DNA of 64,000 bases, taken from an uncultured Atopobium sp. (GTDB lineage Bacteria > Actinomycetota > Coriobacteriia > Coriobacteriales > Atopobiaceae). Made by a program: the position numbers and the translations under genes. The stretch spans positions 1 to 64,000 of the forward strand of contig CAMUON010000001.1 of the NCBI GenBank assembly GCA_947090525.1. The letters are read 5' to 3'. Shown piece after piece: positions 16,295 through 24,747 of this stretch. The notes under the pieces were generated by a model. That model had not been told where the DNA came from. It worked only from the letters and a program-made list of their open reading frames with translations, and searched no databases. Every line of letters begins with the position of its first letter. The first letter of the stretch is position 1.

Positions 16295-16407
16295 CAAGTG
16301 AGTACGGCTGATGGTTCGGGCAACATTATGTTTCGAACCTGGTCAGGGTCGGAAGACAGCAGCCATAAGATGCCTCTAATGGGTGCCCGAATCATCAGCC
16401 GCACTTG
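16295..16407 (+). ncRNA. ffs: Signal recognition particle RNA (4.5S-type)
   Basis: A long near-perfect hairpin. CGGCTGATG and TTCGGGC on the 5' side pair with GCCCGAA and CATCAGCCG on the 3' side, closed by CAAGTG/CACTTG at the ends. The apex holds the conserved SRP domain IV: CAGG, a 3-bp GTC/GAC stem, the GGAA tetraloop and AGCA opposite. This is the small bacterial SRP RNA that binds Ffh. It ends 25 bases before dedA and lies upstream of dnaX, a neighbourhood also seen in Bacillus (scr-dnaX). Confidence 0.92.
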
Positions 16408-16432
16408 TCACCACAGTCTTTCAGGGAATTTT

Positions 16433-17080
16433 ATGGAATGTATCGCATTTTTGCTTGAACTTATCAAAGATCCCCGCATCGCTATTTCTTCTGCCATCGC
16501 TTCCGGCCCTTTTTTTGCGTATGGCTTTGTCTTTCTCATTATTTTTGTCGAAACAGGCGTTGTGTTTTTCCCATTTTTACCTGGGGATTCGCTCCTGTTT
16601 GTCTCGGGATTTTTTGCAAACAATCAAGGCTTTGACCTGGCACCGCTTTTGATCGTGGCGTGGTGCGCTGCTATTTTGGGTGACCAGTGCAATTTTGTGA
16701 TTGGCCACGTATTTGGCCAAAAAATTATCGCGTCGGGAAAAGTTCGCGCGCTGACGCCTGAGCACATTCAAAAAGCCGAAGATTTTCTCAATAAATGGGG
16801 CAAGCTTGCAATTTTTCTTGGGCGTTTCTTCCCGTTTATCCGCACTTTTGTGCCCTTTATCGCAGGTGTGGGGAATATGGCCTGGCATAACTTCGTCATC
16901 TTCAACGTGTTGGGCGGAGTTGTGTGGTCGAGCATCTTTGTTTTGTTGGGCTATTTCTTTGGCGCTATTCCTGCGGTTCAAAAACATTTTGAGCTCGTTG
17001 TCGTGGGAATTATTCTCATCTCGGCCATTCCAATTGTTGTGGGCTTTATTCGCTCCCGCTTCGCGCGCGTCGAGAAATAG
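16433..17080 (+). CDS. DedA-family membrane protein
   Basis: 215 residues from the ATG at 16433 (AGGGAA site). DedA/SNARE-associated signatures: an acidic residue in FVETGVVFFPFLPGDSLLF, GRFFPFIRTFVPFIAGV with the conserved R-x(3)-R, and five hydrophobic segments. Members are implicated in undecaprenyl-phosphate or phospholipid flipping across the cytoplasmic membrane. It ends 75 bases before dnaX. Confidence 0.93.
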   Translation: MECIAFLLELIKDPRIAISSAIASGPFFAYGFVFLIIFVETGVVFFPFLPGDSLLFVSGFFANNQGFDLAPLLIVAWCAAILGDQCNFVIGHVFGQKIIASGKVRALTPEHIQKAEDFLNKWGKLAIFLGRFFPFIRTFVPFIAGVGNMAWHNFVIFNVLGGVVWSSIFVLLGYFFGAIPAVQKHFELVVVGIILISAIPIVVGFIRSRFARVEK

Positions 17081-17155
17081 TGACCTTCATTGTGCGCGCT
17101 CACAACGCGTATCTTCTCGATATACTAGATACAAGCACACAATCTGAGGAGCTGT

Positions 17156-19276
17156 ATGAACGCGCTGTATACCACCTACCGACCGCGGACCTTTGAGGAG
17201 GTCGTCGGCCAAAAACCCATCGTTTCAACCCTGGAACACGCTATCACATCCAAAAAAATTGGCCACGCCTATTTGTTTTGCGGCACGCGTGGCACGGGCA
17301 AAACTACCTGCGCGCGCCTCTTTGCAAAAGCGCTGCTCTGCGAGAGAGGGTTAGGCAATCTGCCGTGTGGCAGCTGCGAAGCGTGCGAAAGTATTGCACG
17401 TTCTGCGCACCCCGATGTGTTTGAGCTTGACGCGGCATCGAGAACGGGCGTGGATAATGTGCGCGCGGAGATCATCGATCATATCAAATATGCCCCGATA
17501 CAAGGCGCGTTTAAGGTGTATATCATCGACGAGGTGCACATGCTCACCACTGCAGCCTTTAACGCGCTGCTCAAGACCCTCGAAGAGCCGCCTGCGTACG
17601 TCGTGTTTATTCTTTGCACCACCGATCCACAAAAAATTCCTGCCACGATTCTGAGCCGTGTCATGCGTTTTGATTTTCACAACTTGTCGCTCGAAGATAT
17701 TCGCACGCAGCTTGCGCATGTGTGCGAAAAGGAAGGATTTAAGGCGGAGTCTCAGGCTCTTACAAAAATCGCTTCTCACGCGCGTGGCGCCATGCGTGAT
17801 GCGCTTGCCCTTTTGGAGCAGGCGTCGGTGTATGCGGGTGGGGTTATACGCGAAGATTTGGTGTCTGAGCTTTTGGGCGAATTATCCGAGCAGTCCGTAT
17901 ATGCGAGCGCGAAAGCGCTTGCGCAAGGCGATGCGCTCTCCTTATTTTCCGAGATAGATGCAGCAGTTTCTCGTGGCTATGACCTGGTACAGCTTGCAAG
18001 CGATCTGGCGCTTTTGCTGCGTGATGTGTATGTGGTGACAATGGCCCAGGCAAACGCGGGCACGCGCGGGGATGCTAGTACGGTAGCTGCGCTCTTAAAA
18101 AGTGGGGCGGCGCTTGCAGATCTTGAAGCGCTTGCGCGCGCATTTCGTACGCCCGAGCTTGTGTCGAAACTTTTGCTGTGCTTGTCGCACGGCATGTCTG
18201 AGCTTAAAACGGCAAAAAATAAGCGTCTGAGTTTTGAATTGACTTGCTTGGAGCTCTTGTCTTTTGTGCCCAAGCTGAATGCAGCTGCTGCGGCGGCGCC
18301 CGCTCCTGTTTCTGCAGCTGTGCCTATCCCGGCGCGAACAACGGCTCCGGCTCCAGCTCAAAAGGCGGCTCCGGCTCCAGCTCCAGCTCAAAAGGCGGCC
18401 CCGGTTTCAGCTCCAGTGCCGGCTCAAACGCAGGTTTCCGCGATTCCCACGGCTTCCGTGCCCGTTGTTGTGCCTGCTCCGGCTCCTGTTTCAGCTCCTG
18501 TTTCAACTTCCGTTTCAGCTCCTGTTCCAGCTCCCGCGCAAGCTTCAACGCCAGTTCCTGCACCGGCAGCACCCGCTGCTTCTGTACCTGTGCCCGCACC
18601 TGCCGCTCCCGCACCCGCTCCGGCACCCGCAGCACCAGCTCCAGCCCCCGCGTCTCCAAACGCCCGATGGGAGGCGATTGTATCCGCACTCGTTGCGCAA
18701 AACCCCAGCAAAGGGTCCCTGTTGCTTAATTCAGCTTTGCGCGCTGATGATGGAACTTGTTTGACTGTAGAATTAGCAGCAGGTTCTTCGTTTGCCCAAA
18801 AGATGTTGGCAGAACCAAGCGTGCAAGCGCTCGTAGAATCGAGTGTGCGTGCGCAATTTGGAAATCGACGTGTGCGCTACGTTGAAGGAGCGCGCCCAGC
18901 CCCAGCACCAGCCCCCGCGCCTGCCCCGGCTCCGACTCCCAGCTCTACTCCTGCGCCAATCCCATCAGCTGCACCGACAGTTCCTGCATCTGCTTCGGTT
19001 CCAGTCCCCGCTCCGGTTCCAGCCCCCGTGCCCGCAGCACCTGCTCCTGCCAGGCCCGCGGCTCCTGTACCTGCAGCTCAACCCACGCGCCCAGCTCAAA
19101 CCGCACCAGCGCCTGCACCCACTTCACCCAAACCGCATGCTCCGCGCGATCCGCTCGCAAGTATTCCTCGCCCGGCAACGGCCGCAAAAGCAGAAAAGAT
19201 TCGCGCTATGCTTATAGATGCGTTTGGAGATGGCGTAGAAGAGGTCACATCGCCACAAGGTCCAAAGGAGCTCTAG
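17156..19276 (+). CDS. dnaX: DNA polymerase III subunits gamma/tau
   Basis: 706 residues. The AAA+ clamp-loader core has Walker A GTRGTGKTTCA (about 43-53), zinc-binding cysteines C62, C71, C74 and C77, Walker B IIDEVHML, and the SRC-like LSRVMRF. It is interrupted after residue about 380 by two long Pro/Ala linkers (about 380-500 and 580-670) flanking a small conserved C-terminal domain (about 503-580, NARWEAIVSALV). It loads the sliding clamp and, as tau, dimerises the polymerase. No obvious A-AAA-AAG slippery site was found, so a separate gamma form is not supported. Confidence 0.96.
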   Translation: MNALYTTYRPRTFEEVVGQKPIVSTLEHAITSKKIGHAYLFCGTRGTGKTTCARLFAKALLCERGLGNLPCGSCEACESIARSAHPDVFELDAASRTGVDNVRAEIIDHIKYAPIQGAFKVYIIDEVHMLTTAAFNALLKTLEEPPAYVVFILCTTDPQKIPATILSRVMRFDFHNLSLEDIRTQLAHVCEKEGFKAESQALTKIASHARGAMRDALALLEQASVYAGGVIREDLVSELLGELSEQSVYASAKALAQGDALSLFSEIDAAVSRGYDLVQLASDLALLLRDVYVVTMAQANAGTRGDASTVAALLKSGAALADLEALARAFRTPELVSKLLLCLSHGMSELKTAKNKRLSFELTCLELLSFVPKLNAAAAAAPAPVSAAVPIPARTTAPAPAQKAAPAPAPAQKAAPVSAPVPAQTQVSAIPTASVPVVVPAPAPVSAPVSTSVSAPVPAPAQASTPVPAPAAPAASVPVPAPAAPAPAPAPAAPAPAPASPNARWEAIVSALVAQNPSKGSLLLNSALRADDGTCLTVELAAGSSFAQKMLAEPSVQALVESSVRAQFGNRRVRYVEGARPAPAPAPAPAPAPTPSSTPAPIPSAAPTVPASASVPVPAPVPAPVPAAPAPARPAAPVPAAQPTRPAQTAPAPAPTSPKPHAPRDPLASIPRPATAAKAEKIRAMLIDAFGDGVEEVTSPQGPKEL

Positions 19277-19366
19277 CTATAAGCGTTGTGCGCGCACCCG
19301 CTCCCCGCGTGCGTTTCGTAGCTTTTGCGCCGTAGCACTATTAACCACTTGATCAAAGGAGATCCC

Positions 19367-19675
19367 ATGAACATGCAGCAAATGATGAAACAAGCTCAAA
19401 TGATGCAGCGCCGCCTCACCGACGTGCAGTCTAAGCTCAAAGATATTCCGGTAAGTGCATCCTGCGGCGGTGGCATGGTCAAGGTTGAGGGTACCGCTGA
19501 GGGTAAGATTACGTCCATTACAATCGATCCTGACGCATGCACTGCTGATGATGTGGAATTGCTCGAAGACTCAATTTTGGCTGCAGTAAATGAATGCTTG
19601 GATGCTGCGCATGAAAGCGCAAATCAGCAGATGAGCGCCGTGACAGGTGGCATGAATATCCCTGGTCTTTTTTAG
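19367..19675 (+). CDS. YbaB/EbfC nucleoid-associated protein
   Basis: 102 residues from the ATG at 19367 (AAAGGAG site), beginning MNMQQMMKQAQMMQRR with the Met/Gln-rich helix typical of the family, then GGGMVKVEGTAEGKITSITID. Dimeric DNA-binding protein of the nucleoid. The dnaX-ybaB-recR order is ancestral and strongly supports the call. Confidence 0.96.
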   Translation: MNMQQMMKQAQMMQRRLTDVQSKLKDIPVSASCGGGMVKVEGTAEGKITSITIDPDACTADDVELLEDSILAAVNECLDAAHESANQQMSAVTGGMNIPGLF

Positions 19676-19700
19676 CGCGCATGGCGTGAGTGAGTAGATC

Positions 19701-20303
19701 ATGGAATCACAAAGCAATCAAGCGCTCGATATTCTCCTTGATGAGCTGGCAAAACTCCCAAGCATAGGTCCTAAATCGGCGCAACGCATTGCCTATTACC
19801 TCATGGAACGCTCCGATGAGGAGGCTCGGGCGCTTGCCCGCGCGATCCTTAGGCTCAAGGAAGAAGTTCATTTTTGCCCGGTGTGCTTTAATTATGCCAC
19901 GAGCGAACGCTGCGCTATCTGTGAGAGCGCGCTTCGCGAGCGCGGACAAATTTGTGTGGTGTGCGAGCCGCGCGACATTGCCGCGATCGAGAAAACCCGC
20001 AGCTACAACGGCTTGTATCATGTGCTTGGGGGCGTTATTTCTCCCATGGACAACATAGGTCCCGCGCAGCTTCATATCAAGGAACTGATGGCGCGCTTGG
20101 CGTCTTCCGAGGTACACGAGGTGATACTTGCGACGAACCCTAATGTCGAAGGTGAAACAACCGCCACGTATATCGCGCGTTTGGTTCGGCCTTTGGACAT
20201 TAGTTGCACGCGCCTCGCGAGCGGTCTTCCCGTAGGCGGGGATCTGGAGTACGCTGATGAAGTAACGCTTGGTCGTGCTATCGAGGCGCGCCGTAGTTAC
20301 TGA
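19701..20303 (+). CDS. recR: Recombination protein RecR
   Basis: 200 residues. An N-terminal helix-hairpin-helix (LAKLPSIGPKSAQRIAYYL) is followed by a four-Cys zinc finger (CPVCFNY..CAIC) and a Toprim domain (QICVVCEPRDIAAIE, NVEGETTATYIA). With RecF/RecO it loads RecA at gaps. Starts 25 bases after ybaB and lies in the dnaX operon. Confidence 0.97.
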   Translation: MESQSNQALDILLDELAKLPSIGPKSAQRIAYYLMERSDEEARALARAILRLKEEVHFCPVCFNYATSERCAICESALRERGQICVVCEPRDIAAIEKTRSYNGLYHVLGGVISPMDNIGPAQLHIKELMARLASSEVHEVILATNPNVEGETTATYIARLVRPLDISCTRLASGLPVGGDLEYADEVTLGRAIEARRSY

Positions 20304-20400
20304 CATAGTTGCTGATTAAGCTGCTGACTAAGGTCTGCCGCCGCTTTTGCCTCTCGGTAGTCGCAGCATGAACAGCATACAAACATACAAAAGAGTTGAT

Positions 20401-21270
20401 ATGCCATATCGGAATCACAGTAATGAACATGCACGTAAGGCGCCCGTGAAGGGGGTCGCACGTACACCTGCGCCGGCACACACATCTGCACATACGCCCA
20501 CGCTGACATCTGTATCTGCAGGCATACGCCGCGCACATACCGCGTCTCCTCGGGAGTTTTCTGCGCATCAGGTTCTTGCGCAAAAAAACTTGAAAACCTT
20601 GCACACAAACGAAGGCACATATGTCGAGCATAAGTGGCCGTTTCATGCTTTTTCTTCTGATTCGAGCGCACGTGCACGGGCTGCTCGCGTTCGCAAAACG
20701 CTTGCGCACACACGCTTGCGCGCCCGCTCACATAAAGTACGTGGGACAGAACGCGTATCTGCGCCGTCGTTTATGCGCGTTGGCCTTTGTATGTTGGGGC
20801 TTATTCTCGTTTTTTGCGTCGCGGGGGCACTAGTTCATGGCTATTTACAAGGCCTTTCTCAAACGCCTGTGCCCGATGGGGACGAAACGCAAATTGTTGA
20901 CAGCGAAGCAAGCATCGAATACAAGGACATCAGTTATTACATTCGCGAGGGAGACGGGGGCAAACGCATGCTTGCGTCTAAGCCCGTTCATGGTACTGAT
21001 GAAGACGAAAGCGACCTTGCCCAGCTCAGTGGCTCGCCGCTTGCGCTTTTTCTCTATCAGCGCACGATTTTGATCCCGGAAAACTTGGATGACGGAAGCT
21101 GGGACGTTGTCGCGTTTACCATTGGGGCGGGCGGGCTTCCCACGCAGGTAGTCGATGCAAGCGGCAATCCCGTTGTGGGGACGGGTGTCCTTGAGAGCGC
21201 AGAACTTAAGAAAGATTCCTTGCTTGTGGTAGACAAAACGGGGAAGAAAACGTCGGTTTCCCTGCGTTAG
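20401..21270 (+). CDS. Unrecognised single-pass membrane protein
   Basis: 289 residues from the ATG at 20401; an alternative ATG at 20368 has no better ribosome site. Residues 1-120 are hydrophilic and very basic (many Arg, His and Thr-Pro-Ala), probably cytoplasmic. One membrane span lies at about 125-148 (VGLCMLGLILVFCVAGALV). About 140 outside residues are acidic and then β-rich (DGSWDVVAFTIGAGGLPTQV). I recognise no domain. It follows recR closely and precedes tRNA-Asp. Confidence 0.6.
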   Translation: MPYRNHSNEHARKAPVKGVARTPAPAHTSAHTPTLTSVSAGIRRAHTASPREFSAHQVLAQKNLKTLHTNEGTYVEHKWPFHAFSSDSSARARAARVRKTLAHTRLRARSHKVRGTERVSAPSFMRVGLCMLGLILVFCVAGALVHGYLQGLSQTPVPDGDETQIVDSEASIEYKDISYYIREGDGGKRMLASKPVHGTDEDESDLAQLSGSPLALFLYQRTILIPENLDDGSWDVVAFTIGAGGLPTQVVDASGNPVVGTGVLESAELKKDSLLVVDKTGKKTSVSLR

Positions 21271-21416
21271 GGTCTGCGCCCGCAGCTGCTTATCCGCCCG
21301 CGAAAGCATGCGTTTGCGCCCGCGCGCGCCCGTACGCACAAATTATGCACAATTTGAAAATAGTACTAGACAAAACGAGGTGTCATTGGGTATGATAACT
21401 CTCGCGATGTTTTCAC

Positions 21417-21493
<77 letters not shown>

Positions 21494-21506
21494 TTTTGCA
21501 TGCTAG

Positions 21507-21538
21507 AGGGCTTAGGGCAACTTAAGCCCTTTTCTTTT
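21507..21538 (+). terminator. Terminator after tRNA-Asp
   Basis: AGGGCTTA (21507-21514) pairs with TAAGCCCT (21523-21530), followed by TTTCTTTT. Confidence 0.85.
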
Positions 21539-21781
21539 AGCTCGAGTGGAAACGCGCGGTCCTCTCGCGTGCTATTGCGCGAAGCCAAAACCCGCGCCCC
21601 TGCGCCTGCGCTTTTTTGGTTTATACTGAGAAGGTACCGTTTTCTACGCAAAAGCACGTGGTTTGTTGCGCAAAAGCGCGCCGTATTCGACATCACTTCC
21701 TGTTCGGCAACGCTTCGCGTGCATATGCATGTGCTGTTGCATGATGTTTGAGCATATTTCCTTATAGGTAAGGTCAATTTA

Positions 21782-22558
21782 GTGTCTACTACCTCTACTA
21801 CCCATAGTTCTAGCGCCTGCGCGCCCAACGCCGATCAAAGGCCATGTGCGCATATGAGCGCACCCGCGTCTGCACCCGCGCCTGTACGTCTTGCGGTTTT
21901 TGATTTGGACGGCACGTTAATAAACGGGCAATCCGGTCAACTTTTTGCCTATTACCTCTACAAACGTGATCTCTTATCCCATCGAGATGTGTTGCGCCTC
22001 ATGTGGTGGGCAACGCGCTATCTCTTTCACCTGCCTTACACGGAGCAAGAGGCGCGTGCGATTATCTTTGGCATGCTGGTGGGCAGGCCAAAGCAGGAAG
22101 TTCTGGAGCTCATGCGCGCCTTTCACGATGAGATGATACTTCCGCGCTACCGTGCGCGCGGCCTTGCCGAGATCAAAGCTCGCAAACAAGAGGGCTGCTA
22201 CACGCTGCTGGTGTCTGCGACTTTCAAGGGGATCGCCGATTTTGCAGGTGCCTACCTGGGTGTAGATCATGTGATCGCGACGGATATGGCGTGTGATGAA
22301 AAAGGCTGCTACACCAAGGAAGTCGAAGGTGACGTCTGCGCAGGCGAAGAAAAAACCAAGCAGGCGTGCGCATGGGCAGATGCGCATTTTGGGCCGGGAG
22401 CGTGGGTGCTTGCCTACGCGTATGGTGATCATCATTCAGACAAAAATCTTCTTGCGACCTCCGAGGTCCCTTTTGCCATTTCCCCTGGTTTTGTCCTCAA
22501 ACATATCGCGCGCAAGTACGGCTGGTCCATCGAAAACTGGAAGCGCAGCAAACGATGA
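21782..22558 (+). CDS. HAD-superfamily IB phosphatase
   Basis: 258 residues from a GTG at 21782 (AGGTAAGG site); an ATG at 21854 is an alternative that would drop a Ser/Thr/Ala-rich N-terminus. The HAD motif I is FDLDGTLI (D41, D43), motif II is in LLVSATFKG, and motif IV is YGDHHSDKNLL. The cap and overall length fit the PSPase-like HAD-IB group. It overlaps the downstream mutY-like gene by four bases (ATGA), so the two are translationally coupled. Substrate unknown. Confidence 0.88.
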   Translation: MSTTSTTHSSSACAPNADQRPCAHMSAPASAPAPVRLAVFDLDGTLINGQSGQLFAYYLYKRDLLSHRDVLRLMWWATRYLFHLPYTEQEARAIIFGMLVGRPKQEVLELMRAFHDEMILPRYRARGLAEIKARKQEGCYTLLVSATFKGIADFAGAYLGVDHVIATDMACDEKGCYTKEVEGDVCAGEEKTKQACAWADAHFGPGAWVLAYAYGDHHSDKNLLATSEVPFAISPGFVLKHIARKYGWSIENWKRSKR

Positions 22559-23559
22559 CCAAGGCGCAGGCCTCGCAGGCGAAAGTACAAGCTCGCATGA
22601 AAGCCCAGGCCCAAGTTCAAACGAGAGTCCGCACGAAAGCTCGCACGAAAGCTCAAACTGAGGCTCTCTCACCCTTGTATCTCGATCGCCTAGAAACGCT
22701 GAAAGACAAGGTATATAGCTATGCAGCCGCTCATTACCGCGCGTTTGACTGGAGAGATACGCAAGACCCGTATGCCATTTGGATTTCTGAAGTCATGCTT
22801 CAACAAACGCAGACCCAGCGCGTGGTCGCGCGTTTTCAAGAATGGATGGAGCGTTTTCCCACGGTAGATGAGCTTGCGCTCGCGTCCACAGCCGATTGTT
22901 TGGGCGCTTGGCAGGGAATGGGCTACAATCGTCGCGCGCTTATGTTGTTGAAAACTGCTCAGATCGTATCCAGAAACGGTGGCGTCTTTCCCCAAACAGA
23001 GGCTGAACTCACCGCACTTCCCGGCATTGGCCCTGCTACCGCGGCTGGTATTTGCGCGTTTGCGTATAACCAACACACCATATATATCGAAACCAATGTG
23101 CGCAGCGTCTTTTTGCACGAGCTCATGTTTGATCGCGAGCGCCCGCAGGACCGCGAACTTATGCCGTATGTGTCGCGTGCGTGCCCTCCTTCTGCAGCTG
23201 CTGATTCGCGTGAGCTCGACACTCCACGCATGTGGTATTACGCGCTTTTGGACTATGGAAATTATTTAAAAAAGACTCTTCCCAATCCGTCGCGGCGCTC
23301 GGGCGCCTATGTCAAGCAGTCGCGTTTTGAGGGCAGTCGGCGTCAGAAGCGCAGCTGTCTTGTGCGCATCCTGCTCGCATGCGATTTATCGGACGAGATT
23401 ATGGATGTAGACGCGCTTACCCATGAGCTTAACCTATATGAGCAGGCACACGGGCGTCCTTTGTGTGATCAAACGTTGGTGCAAGAGCTTATGGAGGAAC
23501 TCACGCGCGAAGGTTTTTGTGCGCAAGTTGGTTTGGGATGGCGTATCGCTTCGTCTTAG
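22555..23559 (+). CDS. MutY-like HhH-GPD DNA glycosylase lacking the Fe-S cluster and NUDIX domain
   Basis: 334 residues. A Lys/Ala/Gln-rich tail (1-37) precedes an HhH-GPD core with the MutY hallmark WISEVMLQQTQTQRV (catalytic Glu E79) and the hairpin LPGIGPATAAGI. Three departures from canonical MutY are visible. The position of the catalytic Asp (usually L-D-G-N-V) reads YIETNV, i.e. E179. The C-x6-C-x2-C-x5-C iron-sulfur loop is absent. The C-terminal 8-oxoG-recognising NUDIX-like domain is replaced by about 70 unrelated residues. I infer a base-excision repair glycosylase of a divergent clade; adenine opposite 8-oxoguanine is only the default substrate guess. Confidence 0.8.
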   Translation: MTKAQASQAKVQARMKAQAQVQTRVRTKARTKAQTEALSPLYLDRLETLKDKVYSYAAAHYRAFDWRDTQDPYAIWISEVMLQQTQTQRVVARFQEWMERFPTVDELALASTADCLGAWQGMGYNRRALMLLKTAQIVSRNGGVFPQTEAELTALPGIGPATAAGICAFAYNQHTIYIETNVRSVFLHELMFDRERPQDRELMPYVSRACPPSAAADSRELDTPRMWYYALLDYGNYLKKTLPNPSRRSGAYVKQSRFEGSRRQKRSCLVRILLACDLSDEIMDVDALTHELNLYEQAHGRPLCDQTLVQELMEELTREGFCAQVGLGWRIASS

Positions 23560-23631
23560 AGTGGTCCTGGTAGCACGCGCACGCTTGAGGAAACGCACGC
23601 CTAAAATGTCCAGATGCTGTATAGGGCGCTC

Positions 23632-23660
23632 TTGCAAACAACAATATATTGTGGTAAGGT
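23632..23660 (+). promoter_or_regulatory. nrdFIE promoter with embedded NrdR box
   Basis: TTGCAA (23632-23637) and TAAGGT (23655-23660) are 17 bases apart. The spacer contains CAACAATATATTGTGG (23639-23654), 13 of 16 positions of the NrdR-box consensus acaCwATATATwGtgt, with a perfect 12-base palindrome core. Binding there would block the promoter, the expected mode of NrdR repression at high dATP. A second box, common in NrdR promoters, was not found. Confidence 0.7.
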
Positions 23661-23717
23661 GATACACCCGTCGCTTAGACGAGTTATGCTAATTCCCACA
23701 CCGCAAAAGGAGATTGT

Positions 23718-24746
23718 ATGCAAGAGCACCTGCCCACAGCCAATTCCTTCCCTCCATCACAGCGAGCCACGGACTTTGCTTTTTGTGATAATGGGTTGGG
23801 ACTTCGCTCTATCAATTGGAATGCTATTGAGGATGAAAAAGACCTCGAGGTGTGGAATCGTATTACGCAGAATTTTTGGCTGCCCGAAAACATCCCAGTG
23901 TCGAATGATATCCCATCGTGGAACGGGCTTTCTCGTGACTGGCAAGAGCTTGTGCTGCGCACCTTTACGGGGCTCACGCTTTTGGATACGGTACAAGCAT
24001 CTGTGGGCGATATTGCGCAAATTCCGCACGCACTTACCGATATTGAGCAGGCAATTTATGCGAATTTTGCGTTTATGGTGGCGGTGCATGCACGTTCCTA
24101 CGGCACAATTTTCTCGACCCTGTGCTCGAGCGAGCAAATCGAAGCTGCGCATGCGTGGGTGATTCAAAACGACGCGCTTCAGGCGCGCGCAAAAGTACTG
24201 ATTCCCTATTACACGGGCACAGACGCACTCAAAAGCAAGGTGGCGAGTGCGCTCATGCCGGGATTTTTGCTTTATGGCGGATTTTACCTGCCGTTTTATC
24301 TCTCGTCGCGTGGGAAATTGCCAAACACCTCAGATATCGTGCGTCTCATTTTGCGCGACAAGGTGATTCACAATTATTACAGCGGATACAAATACCAGCA
24401 AAAAGTCAAGAAGCTCGATAGTCTTGAGCAGGAGCGTATGCGCGAGTTCGTGTTTGATTTGATGTACAAAATTTCCGATCTCGAGAAAAACTATCTCTAT
24501 GAGCTCTACGACGGCTTTGGCCTTGCGGAAGAGGCATATCACTTTAGTCTCTACAACGCGCAAAAATTCCTTCAGAACCTGGGCTATGACTCTCCGTTCT
24601 CTGAGGAGGAAACCCACATTGCACCTGAGGTGTTTGCGCAGCTTTCGGCACGTGCTGATGAGAATCACGACTTCTTCTCTGGAAGCGGCTCGTCCTATGT
24701 GATCGGCGCGCTTGAGCAGACCGAAGATGAGGACTGGGAGTTTTAG
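23718..24746 (+). CDS. nrdF: Ribonucleotide reductase R2 subunit NrdF, metal-free class Ie (VPK type)
   Basis: 342 residues, full length, with the class Ib/Ie C-terminal tail HDFFSGSGSSYVIG and an acidic DWEF end. Aligned without gaps to classical NrdF numbering (D67, E98, H101, Y105, E158, E192, H195), the residues are D90, V121, H124, Y128, P181, K215 and H218. Thus three of the four metal-binding carboxylates are replaced by Val, Pro and Lys, while the radical Tyr and both His are kept. That VPK triad defines class Ie R2 proteins, which hold no metal and use a tyrosine-derived DOPA radical installed with NrdI and oxygen. The adjacent nrdI supports this. The enzyme would supply dNTPs independent of iron and manganese. 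Confidence 0.93.
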   Translation: MQEHLPTANSFPPSQRATDFAFCDNGLGLRSINWNAIEDEKDLEVWNRITQNFWLPENIPVSNDIPSWNGLSRDWQELVLRTFTGLTLLDTVQASVGDIAQIPHALTDIEQAIYANFAFMVAVHARSYGTIFSTLCSSEQIEAAHAWVIQNDALQARAKVLIPYYTGTDALKSKVASALMPGFLLYGGFYLPFYLSSRGKLPNTSDIVRLILRDKVIHNYYSGYKYQQKVKKLDSLEQERMREFVFDLMYKISDLEKNYLYELYDGFGLAEEAYHFSLYNAQKFLQNLGYDSPFSEEETHIAPEVFAQLSARADENHDFFSGSGSSYVIGALEQTEDEDWEF

Positions 24747-24747
24747 C

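Noticed and set aside
18200..18225. Programmed frameshift in dnaX at an A6 run
   Set aside because: The sequence GCAAAAAATAAG does not match the A-AAA-AAG type slippery site, and no following stem-loop or early stop producing a gamma form is obvious.
18240..19220. Several long open frames on both strands inside the dnaX Pro/Ala tracts
   Set aside because: They are frame shadows of GCN-CCN repeats (Leu/Arg/Gln- or Gly/Ala-rich) and have no start context.
23718..24746. NrdF glutamate losses as signs of a decaying pseudogene
   Set aside because: The frame is intact, residue spacing is perfect, the radical Tyr and both His are kept, and the three changes are exactly the known Val-Pro-Lys set. 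nrdI and nrdE are intact.
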